The position numbers were made by a program, and so were the translations under genes. This document shows positions 53,922 through 63,456 of a DNA stretch of 64,000 bases, one piece after another. A model generated the notes under the pieces. That model did not search any database and had not been told where the DNA came from. It was given only the letters and a program-made list of their open reading frames with translations. Position 1 is the first letter of the stretch; each line of letters opens with the position of its first letter. The stretch comes from Mesonia aestuariivivens (GTDB lineage Bacteria > Bacteroidota > Bacteroidia > Flavobacteriales > Flavobacteriaceae), in NCBI RefSeq assembly GCF_019311235.1, contig NZ_JAHWDF010000007.1, forward strand, positions 62,001-126,000, in the 5' to 3' direction.

Positions 53922-54947
53922 ATGAGAAAGATAAAATACTTTCTACTGGTAACCTTACTTTACATTGCCTCGGTAATTGCTATAGGATACATCGAAAGTC
54001 AAAATCCAGATGGTAATATAAAAGACATAGGAGATGCTTTTTGGTTTGCCATTGTCACCCTCACGACCGTAGGATACGGGGATTTATACCCGGTAACCAT
54101 TCTAGGAAAAATAATTGGACTAGTCCTTATCTTGGGTAGTATTGGGATTTTAGGAATTATCATTAGTGAAATTACCAATAAAATTAATAGCTATATGGAA
54201 AAGAAAAAAAACGGATTTTATGGTACCGATTTTAAAAATCACTACATCATTATAGGTTATAATGATTTTGCTTTAAAAGTTGGAAAAGAAATAATTAGTA
54301 CGGGGCATAAAATTGCTTTTCTCACCAATGCAAAAGATGATCTAGAAAAAATTAATACCCACTTTAATCATCAAAATTGTTTTAGTCTCCTGGCCGAATA
54401 TAAAGATGAAGAAAAATATGAAAAACTAAATTTCAAAGCTGCCAAAAGTGTATTTATTAATTTTGAAGAAGATGCAGATACACTTGTATTTGTACTTAAT
54501 GCAAAGAAAGCTTACCCTAACTTAGAATACGTTGCACTTTGTAATAACACAGAATTAAAAGGTACTTTTGAAAATGCTGGAGTAAAATATGTTGTATCAC
54601 CTTTAGAAGTAACCTCAAAATTAGTGGCTAGCTATATTTTTGAACCCGAAGTAGCTACCTATACTGAAGACTTAATATCTTCCAGTAAAAATAAAGAAGA
54701 CTCAGATATTCAGCAATATAAAATTTTAACCAATTCTTTCTACCACAACAAAAGCTTCAATACAGCATTTCACGAACTAAAAGATAATTATGATGCTATT
54801 GCCATTGGAGTAGTGAAAGATAATAAAGTATATAAAAACCCTTCTTCAGATTATATATTATCTATAAACGATTACATTATTCTAATTTCAAACGGAGCTA
54901 GCAAAAAAGGCTTAGAAGATATTTTTGGAATTAAAGAAGGTAAATAA
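53922..54947 (+). CDS. Two-helix potassium channel with RCK/TrkA domain
   Basis: This 341-residue protein has TM1 at about 5-24, a pore loop with the K+ selectivity filter TVGYGD, and TM2 at about 63-83. A cytoplasmic Rossmann RCK (TrkA-N) domain (about 105-225) and a TrkA-C domain (about 260-335) follow, the MthK/Kch layout. The RCK start HYIIIGYNDFA replaces the usual GxGxxG Gly with Tyr-Asn, so nucleotide control may be altered. It begins 3 bp after the AdoMet decarboxylase gene; polyamines are well-known blockers of K+ channels, so the pairing may be functional. Confidence 0.92.
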   Translation: MRKIKYFLLVTLLYIASVIAIGYIESQNPDGNIKDIGDAFWFAIVTLTTVGYGDLYPVTILGKIIGLVLILGSIGILGIIISEITNKINSYMEKKKNGFYGTDFKNHYIIIGYNDFALKVGKEIISTGHKIAFLTNAKDDLEKINTHFNHQNCFSLLAEYKDEEKYEKLNFKAAKSVFINFEEDADTLVFVLNAKKAYPNLEYVALCNNTELKGTFENAGVKYVVSPLEVTSKLVASYIFEPEVATYTEDLISSSKNKEDSDIQQYKILTNSFYHNKSFNTAFHELKDNYDAIAIGVVKDNKVYKNPSSDYILSINDYIILISNGASKKGLEDIFGIKEGK

Positions 54948-54964
54948 ATTAAAATTTTCTAAAA

Positions 54965-57658
54965 GTGAACTTCAACCCAAAAGACGTTTTTAATTATTTT
55001 AGAGATTGCTATCAGCTAGATTATAAAGAGTTTACCATTAATAATATTCTTTCTAGCAAATATCCCTATAAGTGGTTTGTAAAAACGGAAGAAGAATTTC
55101 TTGCTGAAGATTTACCGATCATCCCTTACAACAATAAAAAGGTATTAGCTTTAGAAAAAGAGATATCGCTTTATAATTTAGAAAAAAAACTGTTTTACGG
55201 GTGTTTTTTTATTTTAGGCAATAGTAAAAATCCACTTATTAAAGACAAACGAATTTGCGCTCCACTCCTACTCTTTCCGGCTCAAATAGAAACCCTAGAC
55301 GAAGAAAGATTTTTGAGAATTGAACAAGATAATTTCGACATTAATAGGTCTGCCCTCAGTTTACTAGACTTAAGAGAAGAGCATATTAAAAAAGATGAAT
55401 TTGTACAATTACTCTCAGAACAAATTCAAAACAAAAATTATATTGGCTTAAAGAGCTTTTTAGAAAAATATGTTGCCAATATAGAAACCGAAGAGCTCTT
55501 GCTATTTCCAACAGTTTGGTCTGCAGAAAAAACTAGAAATTTTTTAGCTTCAGATAAAGTTGAAGATGACAGCTATCATATGGTTCCGGCAGCAGGAACC
55601 ATATTAGTTGAAAAGTCTGAATCTCCACTAAGGGTTTTAAACGACCTGAAAGAAATGGCAGAATTAGAAAAATTTAATTCTAGTTTGTATCAATTATTAA
55701 GCAGTGATCGACAAGAATTTTCATTTCAGCAAAGCGTTTATAAAACTCGATTAAATACAGATCAATATAAAGCACTCCAAAATGCATATCGTTATTCAAA
55801 TTCTGTAATTGTAGGACCACCAGGAACGGGAAAAAGCTATACTATCACTTCAATAATTTCTGATGCGGTGATTAATAATCAATCGGTTTTAGTAGTTTCT
55901 AAAACAAAGCAAGCTGTAGAAGTTTTACGCCAAATGCTTGAGAAAGATTTTAAGTTAAAAAACTATCTAATTCATACCACTGGGCATAATTACAAAGTAA
56001 GTTTAAAAGCTAAAATCAAACGTTATTTAAGTGGAATTTCAGCAAAAATAAATACCAATTTTGACCTAGAAAAAGTCAATCAGCTTTCTGGGCAACTCGA
56101 TCTACTCGAGCAAGAATTTGAAGCATATATTGAAAAAGAACTTAAAAGATCTGATCTCGAATTTTCTCCAGAACTTAGCTTGTGGGAAAAATGGCAACAA
56201 TTTTATCTTAATACACTAACTTACAACGGAGAGAAATTATGGGTGATTTTTGAAAAAATAAATCAGGTTTTAGAGCAATTAGAAAAAGAAGCGAGTCTAT
56301 ATTCTAAACGAAAAATTGCCCTTAACATTAAAAATAATTCCCATCGCTATCGTGATGAAATATCAACATTCTATGATGCGCTCGACACTTCTAGTTTTTC
56401 AGCCTATAAACGCATTCTAAAACAAGTAGATTTTGAACATGTTTTAAAAGCTTTTCCCATTTGGTTGGCTAATCTATCAGATTTAAATTCGGTCTTACCT
56501 TTAAAAGCAGACTGCTTCGATTTGGTGATTATCGATGAAGCCACACAATGCGATATCGCTTCTGCTTTACCAGCATTATATAGAGCAAAACGGGTGGTGA
56601 TTGCAGGTGACCCTAACCAATTAAGGCATTATTCTTTTGTAGCAAAAGCGCAACAATTCAGCCTTCAAGAAAAATATAATTTACCAAAAGATAAGATTTT
56701 TGATTATCGAAACCGAAGTGTTTTAGACTTATTTATTTCTAAAATGAAACACCAAGAACAAATTACTTTTCTACGTGAACATTTTAGATCTACACCATCT
56801 TTAATAGAATTTAGTAACCGCCAGTTTTACGATAATCAGTTAGAAATCTTAAAATCTACACCTACTCACATTGAAGAGAAACAAATAGAATTGATTAAAG
56901 TTAAAGGTAAAAGAAATCGGAAAGGAGTAAATGAAATTGAAGCTGAACAGGTACTACATCAATTAAATAAAATTATAGCAGCCTACAAAGATGAAACATT
57001 AAAACCATCTATCGGAATTATTTCGCCTTTCAATAGCCAAGTAACACATCTTAATAAATTATTATCGAAGCATTACGAGTTAGCCACTCTGCGCCAATTT
57101 AATATTCTTTGTGGAACGCCATATAACTTTCAAGGTTCTGAGCGCGAAATAATTCTAATATCATTTGGTGTTTGCCCAGAAACTCATCATTCTGCTTATA
57201 TTCATTTAAACAAACCAGAAGTCCTTAATGTAGGTATCACTAGAGCAAAATCTTTACAAATAGTAATTACATCGGTAGGTAAAAATGAGCTAAAAAATGA
57301 TTCTTTATTTTATGAGTATTTAACCTTTATCGAAAATTTCAGTCACTTTAATGAAGAAGAAAATACGATTGATCAATTTCAAGATGAAGTAGTGAAAGCT
57401 TTACAACAAGAGGGAGTTAAAGGTATTAAATGTGGTTATCCTGTTGCCGGAAACCTTTTAGATATTTTAGTTACGAATAACAATAAAAATTACTTTATAG
57501 ATTTAATTGGTTATTCTGGAGCTTATCGAGAAGCTTTTAGTTTAGAACGTTACAAAACTCTAGCCAGAACCGACATTAAGACTTTACCCCTACATTATAG
57601 TTTTTGGAAAAAAGATTCAAAAAAAGCGATTGATAAATTGATGGAGTTTATTTCATAA
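54965..57658 (+). CDS. UPF1-like superfamily 1 helicase with C-terminal nuclease-like domain
   Basis: This 897-residue protein has a roughly 260-residue N-terminal region of unknown fold, then an SF1 helicase core: Walker A GPPGTGKS (284-291), DEAT (524-527), GDPNQLRHY, REHFRSTPSLIEFSN and the last motif LNVGITRAK. The final about 100 residues (from DQFQDEVVKALQQEGV) look like a Vsr/PD-(D/E)XK-type endonuclease fold, with LLDILVTN and FIDLIGYSGAY as the possible active strands. The start is a GTG at 54965, 17 bp after the channel gene. Similar helicase-nuclease fusions are found in defence and repair contexts; its link with the membrane genes before it is unexplained. Confidence 0.82.
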   Translation: MNFNPKDVFNYFRDCYQLDYKEFTINNILSSKYPYKWFVKTEEEFLAEDLPIIPYNNKKVLALEKEISLYNLEKKLFYGCFFILGNSKNPLIKDKRICAPLLLFPAQIETLDEERFLRIEQDNFDINRSALSLLDLREEHIKKDEFVQLLSEQIQNKNYIGLKSFLEKYVANIETEELLLFPTVWSAEKTRNFLASDKVEDDSYHMVPAAGTILVEKSESPLRVLNDLKEMAELEKFNSSLYQLLSSDRQEFSFQQSVYKTRLNTDQYKALQNAYRYSNSVIVGPPGTGKSYTITSIISDAVINNQSVLVVSKTKQAVEVLRQMLEKDFKLKNYLIHTTGHNYKVSLKAKIKRYLSGISAKINTNFDLEKVNQLSGQLDLLEQEFEAYIEKELKRSDLEFSPELSLWEKWQQFYLNTLTYNGEKLWVIFEKINQVLEQLEKEASLYSKRKIALNIKNNSHRYRDEISTFYDALDTSSFSAYKRILKQVDFEHVLKAFPIWLANLSDLNSVLPLKADCFDLVIIDEATQCDIASALPALYRAKRVVIAGDPNQLRHYSFVAKAQQFSLQEKYNLPKDKIFDYRNRSVLDLFISKMKHQEQITFLREHFRSTPSLIEFSNRQFYDNQLEILKSTPTHIEEKQIELIKVKGKRNRKGVNEIEAEQVLHQLNKIIAAYKDETLKPSIGIISPFNSQVTHLNKLLSKHYELATLRQFNILCGTPYNFQGSEREIILISFGVCPETHHSAYIHLNKPEVLNVGITRAKSLQIVITSVGKNELKNDSLFYEYLTFIENFSHFNEEENTIDQFQDEVVKALQQEGVKGIKCGYPVAGNLLDILVTNNNKNYFIDLIGYSGAYREAFSLERYKTLARTDIKTLPLHYSFWKKDSKKAIDKLMEFIS

Positions 57659-58201
57659 TTAAGGAGTAATCTACTTCAAATGAAAACTTTACAATTCAGC
57701 ATTCATTTTTTCATAAATCTCTAGCTATATGTTCATCTTTCCTACTCACATAAGTTAAGATATAAATTAGAGTTCTTTTTACATATATAATCTTCAACGT
57801 ACCTGTGCAAAACTTTATTCGAAAATACTTTAGTTCCTAATCCAAGATCCTAAGTTGCTAGTAAAATTAGTTTAATAAAAAAGCTATAATGACTCCCACC
57901 CGAACGGCTTATTTTTTTAGTTAATGAAGAGCTTGGGCTAAACTTATACCCTCATAATCACGAATTTTTATAATAATTTTTTCTTCGTAAGCACGGTTAG
58001 CGTATGAAGATTCGAATTTAAGATAAATGAATCAGTGTCATTTTCCCGCTCTCCTTCAGTGATAAATTGAATAATAATTATCGTTTTCTAAAGCTCACTA
58101 ATTATTTTTTAACAACTTATACTTTGAAAGGAATTGATATTAATATGGGATACCTCATATAAATATGGAGGTAAATCTATGCAACTCTAAATGGTTATAA
58201 A
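57659..58201. other. Gene-free stretch between the PspA-helicase operon and the sugar permease
   Basis: I found no coding frame of useful length, no tRNA and no rRNA here. A weak hairpin (AAAAAAGC to GGCTTATTTTTTT, about 57877-57918) could end the plus-strand operon, but its stem is short. The stretch is AT-rich with many stops in all frames and looks like decayed or regulatory sequence. Confidence 0.5.
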
Positions 58202-58230
58202 ACAATGCCAAGCGAAAAACTTGGCATTGT
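58202..58230 (-). terminator. Intrinsic terminator of the sugar permease gene
   Basis: An 11-bp perfect stem (ACAATGCCAAG with CTTGGCATTGT) and a 7-base loop lie 4 bp past the permease stop. On the minus strand a short T-run follows. Confidence 0.88.
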
Positions 58231-58234
58231 CATT

Positions 58235-59557
58235 TTAAATTGTGACTTCTGTTTTCTTATGTCGATAAGCGAAAAAGAAAATATAAAGATAGCAACACAT
58301 AACTAACATAAAGGCTAAACCAAATCCGGAGGTGTCTGTTAATAATCCAAATAAAGGTGGTACAACTGCTCCACCTACAATCATCGTACACATTAAGCCA
58401 GAACCTTGCGGTTTACTTTCACCTAACTCGTCTAAGCCTAAACTAAAGATTGTTGGAAACATGATTGAATTAAATAAACCTACAGCGATAATTGTCCACA
58501 TTGCGGTTAAACCAGCACTTTGTGTTGAAATAATTATAAGTGTTAAAGCTAGTAGAGCAAAAATACTCAATACTTTAGCTGGCTTAATGATACTGGTCAA
58601 GTAAGCACCAATAAATCTACCTACCATCGCTCCTGTCCAGTAAAAGGTTACAAAAATACCTACTACTGCTTTACCATCTACAGATTTTAAATCGTCTGTT
58701 AAAAACCAATTAGCGATACCTCGCATAAAAGGTGTATTTCTTACCACATCGGCTAGATCTAGTTTCATAAAATAATTCACCATATAGCTTCCTATAGCAA
58801 CCTCAGCACCTACATAACAGAAGAGACCTATAGCACCTAAAATTAAGTTTTTATTTTTGAAGGCTGCTGCGTAGCTTCCTTTGCTTTCTCCTTCTCCGAT
58901 TACTTTAGGAAGATTTACAAATACAAATACTAAAGCGATTGCGATTAAAATACCAGCTATCGTTAAAAATGGCGTTTGTACTGCTGAAGCTTCTGAAGCA
59001 TAATAATCTGCTTGATCTACCGCATTAAGCGTACTAATTTGCTCTGAGGTTTTAATTTTATCACTTAAGATAAATAATGCTCCTACAATAGGAGCTATAG
59101 AAGTACCTAAAGCATTAAATGCTTGTGATAAATTTAACCGACTAGCAGCACTTTTTTCTGGACCTAGAATAGTCACGTATGGATTAGCAGCAACTTGTAA
59201 GATGGTAATACCACCGGCTAGTATAAAATACCCAAGCATAAATATCCAAAAGATTCTAAGTGAAGATGCTGGATAAAACAACAAGCACCCCCCAGCCATC
59301 ATTAAAATTCCTAATATAATTCCTTTTTTATAACCTATTTTAGATAAAATAAAACTTGCGGGGATTGACAGTAAAAAGTAAGCGCCAAAAAATGCAAACT
59401 GAACCATACCTGCTTGAAAGTAGGTTAACTCGAATACTTCTTTAAGACGCGGAATTAATGAATCTACAATTACTGTTAAAAAACCCCATAGAAAAAATAA
59501 CAGGGTTAAAAATATAAATGCAGTTTTGTGAGATGTTTTAGTTTTAGAATTATTCAT
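58235..59557 (-). CDS. FucP-type sugar/H+ symporter (MFS)
   Basis: This 440-residue permease has 12 hydrophobic helices. The opening FLTLLFFLWGFLTVIVDSLIPRLKE and the ILQVAANPYV motif are typical of the fucose/glucose/galactose FucP family. It would import a neutral sugar by proton symport. It stands alone with its own terminator and lacks the pectin operator, so a tie to the pectin locus is not supported. The substrate cannot be told from sequence alone. Confidence 0.85.
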   Translation of the reverse strand: MNNSKTKTSHKTAFIFLTLLFFLWGFLTVIVDSLIPRLKEVFELTYFQAGMVQFAFFGAYFLLSIPASFILSKIGYKKGIILGILMMAGGCLLFYPASSLRIFWIFMLGYFILAGGITILQVAANPYVTILGPEKSAASRLNLSQAFNALGTSIAPIVGALFILSDKIKTSEQISTLNAVDQADYYASEASAVQTPFLTIAGILIAIALVFVFVNLPKVIGEGESKGSYAAAFKNKNLILGAIGLFCYVGAEVAIGSYMVNYFMKLDLADVVRNTPFMRGIANWFLTDDLKSVDGKAVVGIFVTFYWTGAMVGRFIGAYLTSIIKPAKVLSIFALLALTLIIISTQSAGLTAMWTIIAVGLFNSIMFPTIFSLGLDELGESKPQGSGLMCTMIVGGAVVPPLFGLLTDTSGFGLAFMLVMCCYLYIFFFAYRHKKTEVTI

Positions 59558-59701
59558 TTGTTATTGATTACTTAATTAAAAATTCTGCTAACAAAATTAA
59601 TTCTAAATTTGCTTTTTTCAGTCAATTTTTGTGATTCCTTTTCGTTTTTTTTAAACAAAAAGCAATTGATAAGCTTTGTTATAGCTCAATTTTTAGGTTC
59701 T

Positions 59702-60292
59702 TTATTTTTTTATTGCTCCCAAAGGAAGCAATTCTTTACCGTAAACTTCATTTAGCAATGTACCTACTCCTGCATAAATGGCTGATCCTCCACAAATAAT
59801 CCCTTCAAAACCAGTAATTTGTTTTAACATTTCATTTCCAGTAGCATCACCCAAGGCAAGTAAGAAAAAAAGTAAAGCTAAGGTTGCAAATACAAATTGA
59901 AGTGCTTTATTTATTCTAAGTGTACCAAAAAAAAGTAATGTGGTAAAGATTCCCCACATCACCAAATAACTAATCATAGCTGTATTAGAGGTAGCTTCTA
60001 CCCAACCTAATTTAGGCATAACAAGTAAACCTACGAGCGTAAGCCAGAAAAAACCATAAGAAGTAAATGCTGTTAAGCCGAATGTATTTCCTTTTTTTGC
60101 CTCTAAAATTCCTGCTATTACCTGCGCAATACCGCCATAAAAAATTCCCATTCCAAAAATCATTGAATTCATTTCATAAAAACCAGCATTATGAATATTC
60201 AACAAAACGGTAGTCATTCCGAAAGCTAAAAGCCCTAAAGGCCCTGGATTTGCTGTGGTATCAGTAATACGATAGGTAGAGTTATTTTCCAT
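59702..60292 (-). CDS. satP: Acetate/succinate transporter, GPR1/FUN34/SatP family
   Basis: This 196-residue membrane protein has six helices. The signature NPGPLGLLAFGMTT near the N-terminus is the family's NPAPLGL motif, and the middle GIFYGGIAQVIAGI also fits. It moves acetate in or out with protons. Acetate is released by the several pectin acetylesterases in this window, though there is no sign of coregulation. Confidence 0.9.
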   Translation of the reverse strand: MENNSTYRITDTTANPGPLGLLAFGMTTVLLNIHNAGFYEMNSMIFGMGIFYGGIAQVIAGILEAKKGNTFGLTAFTSYGFFWLTLVGLLVMPKLGWVEATSNTAMISYLVMWGIFTTLLFFGTLRINKALQFVFATLALLFFLLALGDATGNEMLKQITGFEGIICGGSAIYAGVGTLLNEVYGKELLPLGAIKK

Positions 60293-60430
60293 AATTTATC
60301 TATATTTAGTTTTTAAATACTTTAACCAAAGAAATAAAATTATCACGAATAATTAAATTTTATGTTAAAAAAATAAATATAAACAATTATTCATTTTATG
60401 CTTTTTATAATTAATAATTGTTTACAAATA

Positions 60431-60459
60431 AAAAAGCCTTCCAAATGGGAAAGCTTTTT
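60431..60459 (-). terminator. Intrinsic terminator of guaB
   Basis: AAAAAGC pairs with GCTTTTT and, after one C-A mismatch, TTCC pairs with GGAA around a 5-base loop. The arm itself gives the T-run on the minus strand. It lies 22 bp past the guaB stop. Confidence 0.78.
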
Positions 60460-60481
60460 CTATATATAAATAAATTTATTT

Positions 60482-61954
60482 CTATCTAGAATAATTAGGC
60501 GCTTCTTTGGTTATCGTTACATCGTGAGGATGACTTTCCATAATTCCTGAAGAAGTAATTTTAATAAACTTAGCCTCTTTCTTTAATGTTTCAATATCAT
60601 TAGCTCCGCAATAACCCATTCCTGCACGAAGACCGCCAATAAATTGATTCATACTTTCAACAAGTTCACCTTTATAAGGTACGCGCCCTACAATACCTTC
60701 GGGTACTAATTTTTTAATATCATCTTCTACATCTTGAAAATAACGATCTTTAGAACCTTTTTGCATCGCTTCTACAGATCCCATTCCGCGATAAGATTTA
60801 AATTTTCTGCCCTCGTAAATAATAGTTTCTCCTGGTGATTCTTTTGTTCCTGCTAAAAGAGAGCCTAACATCACACAGTCTGCTCCCGCTGCTAAAGCTT
60901 TAGGAATATCACCTGTATAACGAATACCACCATCTGCAATTACTGGCACCCCTGTTCCTTTAAGTGCTTCTGCAACTTCTAATACTGCAGAAAATTGAGG
61001 AAAACCTACTCCAGCTACCACACGTGTAGTACAAATAGAACCAGGTCCTATACCTACTTTTACAGCATCGGCTCCTGCATCTGCTAAGTATTTGGCTGCT
61101 TCTGGAGTCGCAATATTTCCTACAACTACTTCAAGTTCTGGAAATTTTTTCTTTACTTCTTTTAACACATAAACCACCCCTTTAGTATGGCCATGAGCTG
61201 TATCTATAACCACTGCATCTACACCTGCATTAACTAAAGCTTCTGCTCTTTCTACTGCATCTGCAGTAACTCCTAAAGCTGCAGCGACCCGTAATCTTCC
61301 GTATTGATCTTTATTAGCTATTGGTTTTTGGGTAAGCTTGGTAATATCTCTAAATGTAATTAAACCTACTAGTTTATTTTCTTTATTGACAACCGGTAGT
61401 TTTTCAATTTTATTTTCTTGTAAAATATCTTCTGCCTCTTCCAGAGAAGTTCCTTCGGCAACGGTTACTAAATTACCAGAAGTCATTACTTCAGCTATAG
61501 GCCTATTTAAGTTTTTCTCAAAACGTAAATCACGGTTGGTTACAATACCTAAGAGTTTTCCTTCTTCATCAACAATAGGTATTCCTCCAATACTATGTTC
61601 TGCCATTGAGGCTTTTGCATCTTTCACTTTTGCCGTAATAGGTAAAGTTACCGGATCTATAATCATTCCGCTTTCTGCACGTTTTACTTTTCTAACTTTA
61701 AGGGCTTGCTGCTCAATAGTCATATTTTTGTGCAACACACCAATACCTCCTTCTCTAGCAATAGCAATAGCCATTCTAGATTCTGTCACGGTATCCATCG
61801 CTGCCGATACAATAGGAACATTAATACTAATGTTTTTCGTGAATTTTGTCTGAATATTTACCTCTCTAGGAAGTACTTCTGAAAAGGCTGGGACAAGTAA
61901 GACGTCGTCATAAGTAAGACCTTCGCCAAGAATCTTGTTTTCGTGTGCAGTCAT
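60482..61954 (-). CDS. guaB: IMP dehydrogenase
   Basis: This enzyme of about 490 residues oxidises IMP to XMP, the first committed step to GMP. The N-terminal [18 protein letters not shown], two CBS domains inserted at about 95-205, the catalytic Cys in GPGSICTTR, the GGIRYTGDI phosphate loop and the RGMGS flap are all present. The open frame reaches a TTG at 61981, but the ATG at 61954 (MTAHENKIL) matches the family start. It is a single-gene unit with its own terminator. Confidence 0.97.
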   Translation of the reverse strand: MTAHENKILGEGLTYDDVLLVPAFSEVLPREVNIQTKFTKNISINVPIVSAAMDTVTESRMAIAIAREGGIGVLHKNMTIEQQALKVRKVKRAESGMIIDPVTLPITAKVKDAKASMAEHSIGGIPIVDEEGKLLGIVTNRDLRFEKNLNRPIAEVMTSGNLVTVAEGTSLEEAEDILQENKIEKLPVVNKENKLVGLITFRDITKLTQKPIANKDQYGRLRVAAALGVTADAVERAEALVNAGVDAVVIDTAHGHTKGVVYVLKEVKKKFPELEVVVGNIATPEAAKYLADAGADAVKVGIGPGSICTTRVVAGVGFPQFSAVLEVAEALKGTGVPVIADGGIRYTGDIPKALAAGADCVMLGSLLAGTKESPGETIIYEGRKFKSYRGMGSVEAMQKGSKDRYFQDVEDDIKKLVPEGIVGRVPYKGELVESMNQFIGGLRAGMGYCGANDIETLKKEAKFIKITSSGIMESHPHDVTITKEAPNYSR

Positions 61955-62125
61955 AGCAATTAAAGATTTAATTGCATGCAAATATAGGTTTTTACTATGA
62001 GACTAAATTAAATCCACTTAATTATTTTACAATTTAATAAAGCGCTAATGTTCATAAAATGAGAAAAATCATTGTTCAACTAGATTCGCCTTAATAATTT
62101 TGGTGTGGTTAAAAAAACAAATGTT

Positions 62126-62959
62126 ATGATGAATATTTTGCTTCCTACAGATTTTTCAGATAATGCATACAATGCCATTTCTTATGCATTAAACTTTTTT
62201 AAAGATGAGAAATGTAATTTTATTCTTTTAAACACACTTTACAATTCTGATCATATTATTTACAGTAGTTTTAATCTTATTTATAAAAAAAACGCACTAA
62301 GAGAATTAAATGAACTAAAAAACAAAATTATTACAGAATTTAAAAATTCTAATCATGAGTTTGAGCTCGAGTTTTCTTTGAATACGCTTTATGAAGAAAT
62401 AGAAAGCCGAGTAAATAACAAAGAAATAGATTTAATTGTAATGGGCACCAAAGGAGCTTCTGGCGGAAAAGAGCTGCTGGTAGGCACACATACCGTTCAT
62501 GCCATTCAGGTTGCAAAATGCCCTCTTTTAGTGATTCCTTCTGCTTATAAATTCAGAAATATTAAGCATATTTTATTCGCTACAAAATATGAAATTGATT
62601 TCTCTGAATATCAAATGAATCTAATTAAAAATTTTGCTGAAGCCAACAATGCGCAAATACATACGGTTTATGCTAATTTTGGAAATGAATTTACAGACAA
62701 CCAACGTAGAGCAAAAAAGAATCTTAATCATTTTTTAGATAAAGTAGCACACGATTTTAATAGTATCGCAAAAGACAATGTTCCTGAAGCTATTGAAGAG
62801 TTTAATAAAGAAGTATCGAATGATTTGTTAGTGATGATTAAACACAAAAGAAATTTTATAGAGAAAATTTTATTTCCTTCCATTATCAAAGAAATAGGTT
62901 TTCATACTAAATTTCCGTTTTTAGTATTACCCGCTGAAAATTATGATCCAAAAATTTAA
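62126..62959 (+). CDS. Tandem universal stress protein
   Basis: This protein of about 277 residues has two Usp domains. The first (about 1-140) has ILLPTDFSDNAYNAI and an ATP-binding type end, MGTKGASGGKELLVGTHT; the second (about 145-277) is degenerate and lacks the GxxG loop. The open frame begins at a GTG at 62105; I use the ATG at 62126 because family members begin directly with the first strand (the next codon is also ATG). Its last 4 bases overlap the 3' end of the convergent membrane-protein gene. Confidence 0.85.
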   Translation: MMNILLPTDFSDNAYNAISYALNFFKDEKCNFILLNTLYNSDHIIYSSFNLIYKKNALRELNELKNKIITEFKNSNHEFELEFSLNTLYEEIESRVNNKEIDLIVMGTKGASGGKELLVGTHTVHAIQVAKCPLLVIPSAYKFRNIKHILFATKYEIDFSEYQMNLIKNFAEANNAQIHTVYANFGNEFTDNQRRAKKNLNHFLDKVAHDFNSIAKDNVPEAIEEFNKEVSNDLLVMIKHKRNFIEKILFPSIIKEIGFHTKFPFLVLPAENYDPKI

Positions 62960-63456
62960 CTCTTTTGGTCTTTCTTTTTAAATAACTGAAAAAAAACAAT
63001 TACTACGGAAGCAACAAATGAGGTGCTCATCAATATTCCAGATAGCATCACAATATATCGCATAAAATGCCAACTTGACCACATAAAGTAAATTCCGCCA
63101 AATGTAAGTAAGACTGAAAGTAAAGGCTCTACCATTAAAGCTTTTTTAAGCCAAGGTTTTAATTGGGTTAAACTTACTAGCCCACCTAAAATAAAAAAGA
63201 TGACAGACATCGATAAGATATGGGTATGAATTACCGTAAGCATTTCTCGCTTTGGTTTTTTAAATTTCATCGCCTCTGCCTCGAGATCTTCTTCATTCCC
63301 TAAATAATTTTCCTGAATACCAGTAGGTGTGTTTTTGGTCGTTTCATTTACAAAACGAAAACCAGTAAAATAACCGGCGCTTAACACGATAAGAAAAGCG
63401 CCGATTAATAATTTTACTTCTTTGGGTAATTCAGCAATACGTCCGTTAAAATTCAT
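62956..63456 (-). CDS. Membrane protein of unknown function paired with FMN-binding protein
   Basis: This 166-residue protein has four hydrophobic helices: one near 16-34, then three after a charged loop of about 45 residues. The sequence VIHTHILSMSVIFFILGG and SSWHFMRYIVM place His residues in or near helices, as in heme- or quinone-binding membrane subunits; this is only a hint. Its ATG directly follows the stop of the FMN-binding protein gene, so the two form a unit. Confidence 0.6.
   Translation of the reverse strand: MNFNGRIAELPKEVKLLIGAFLIVLSAGYFTGFRFVNETTKNTPTGIQENYLGNEEDLEAEAMKFKKPKREMLTVIHTHILSMSVIFFILGGLVSLTQLKPWLKKALMVEPLLSVLLTFGGIYFMWSSWHFMRYIVMLSGILMSTSFVASVVIVFFQLFKKKDQKS

Noticed and set aside
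57985-58030. tRNA-like GATTCGAATTT in the gene-free stretch
   Set aside because: No acceptor or anticodon stems can be paired around it.
58235-60292. Sugar permease and acetate transporter as part of the pectin regulon
   Set aside because: Neither has the operator palindrome, and the PspA operon and other genes lie between.
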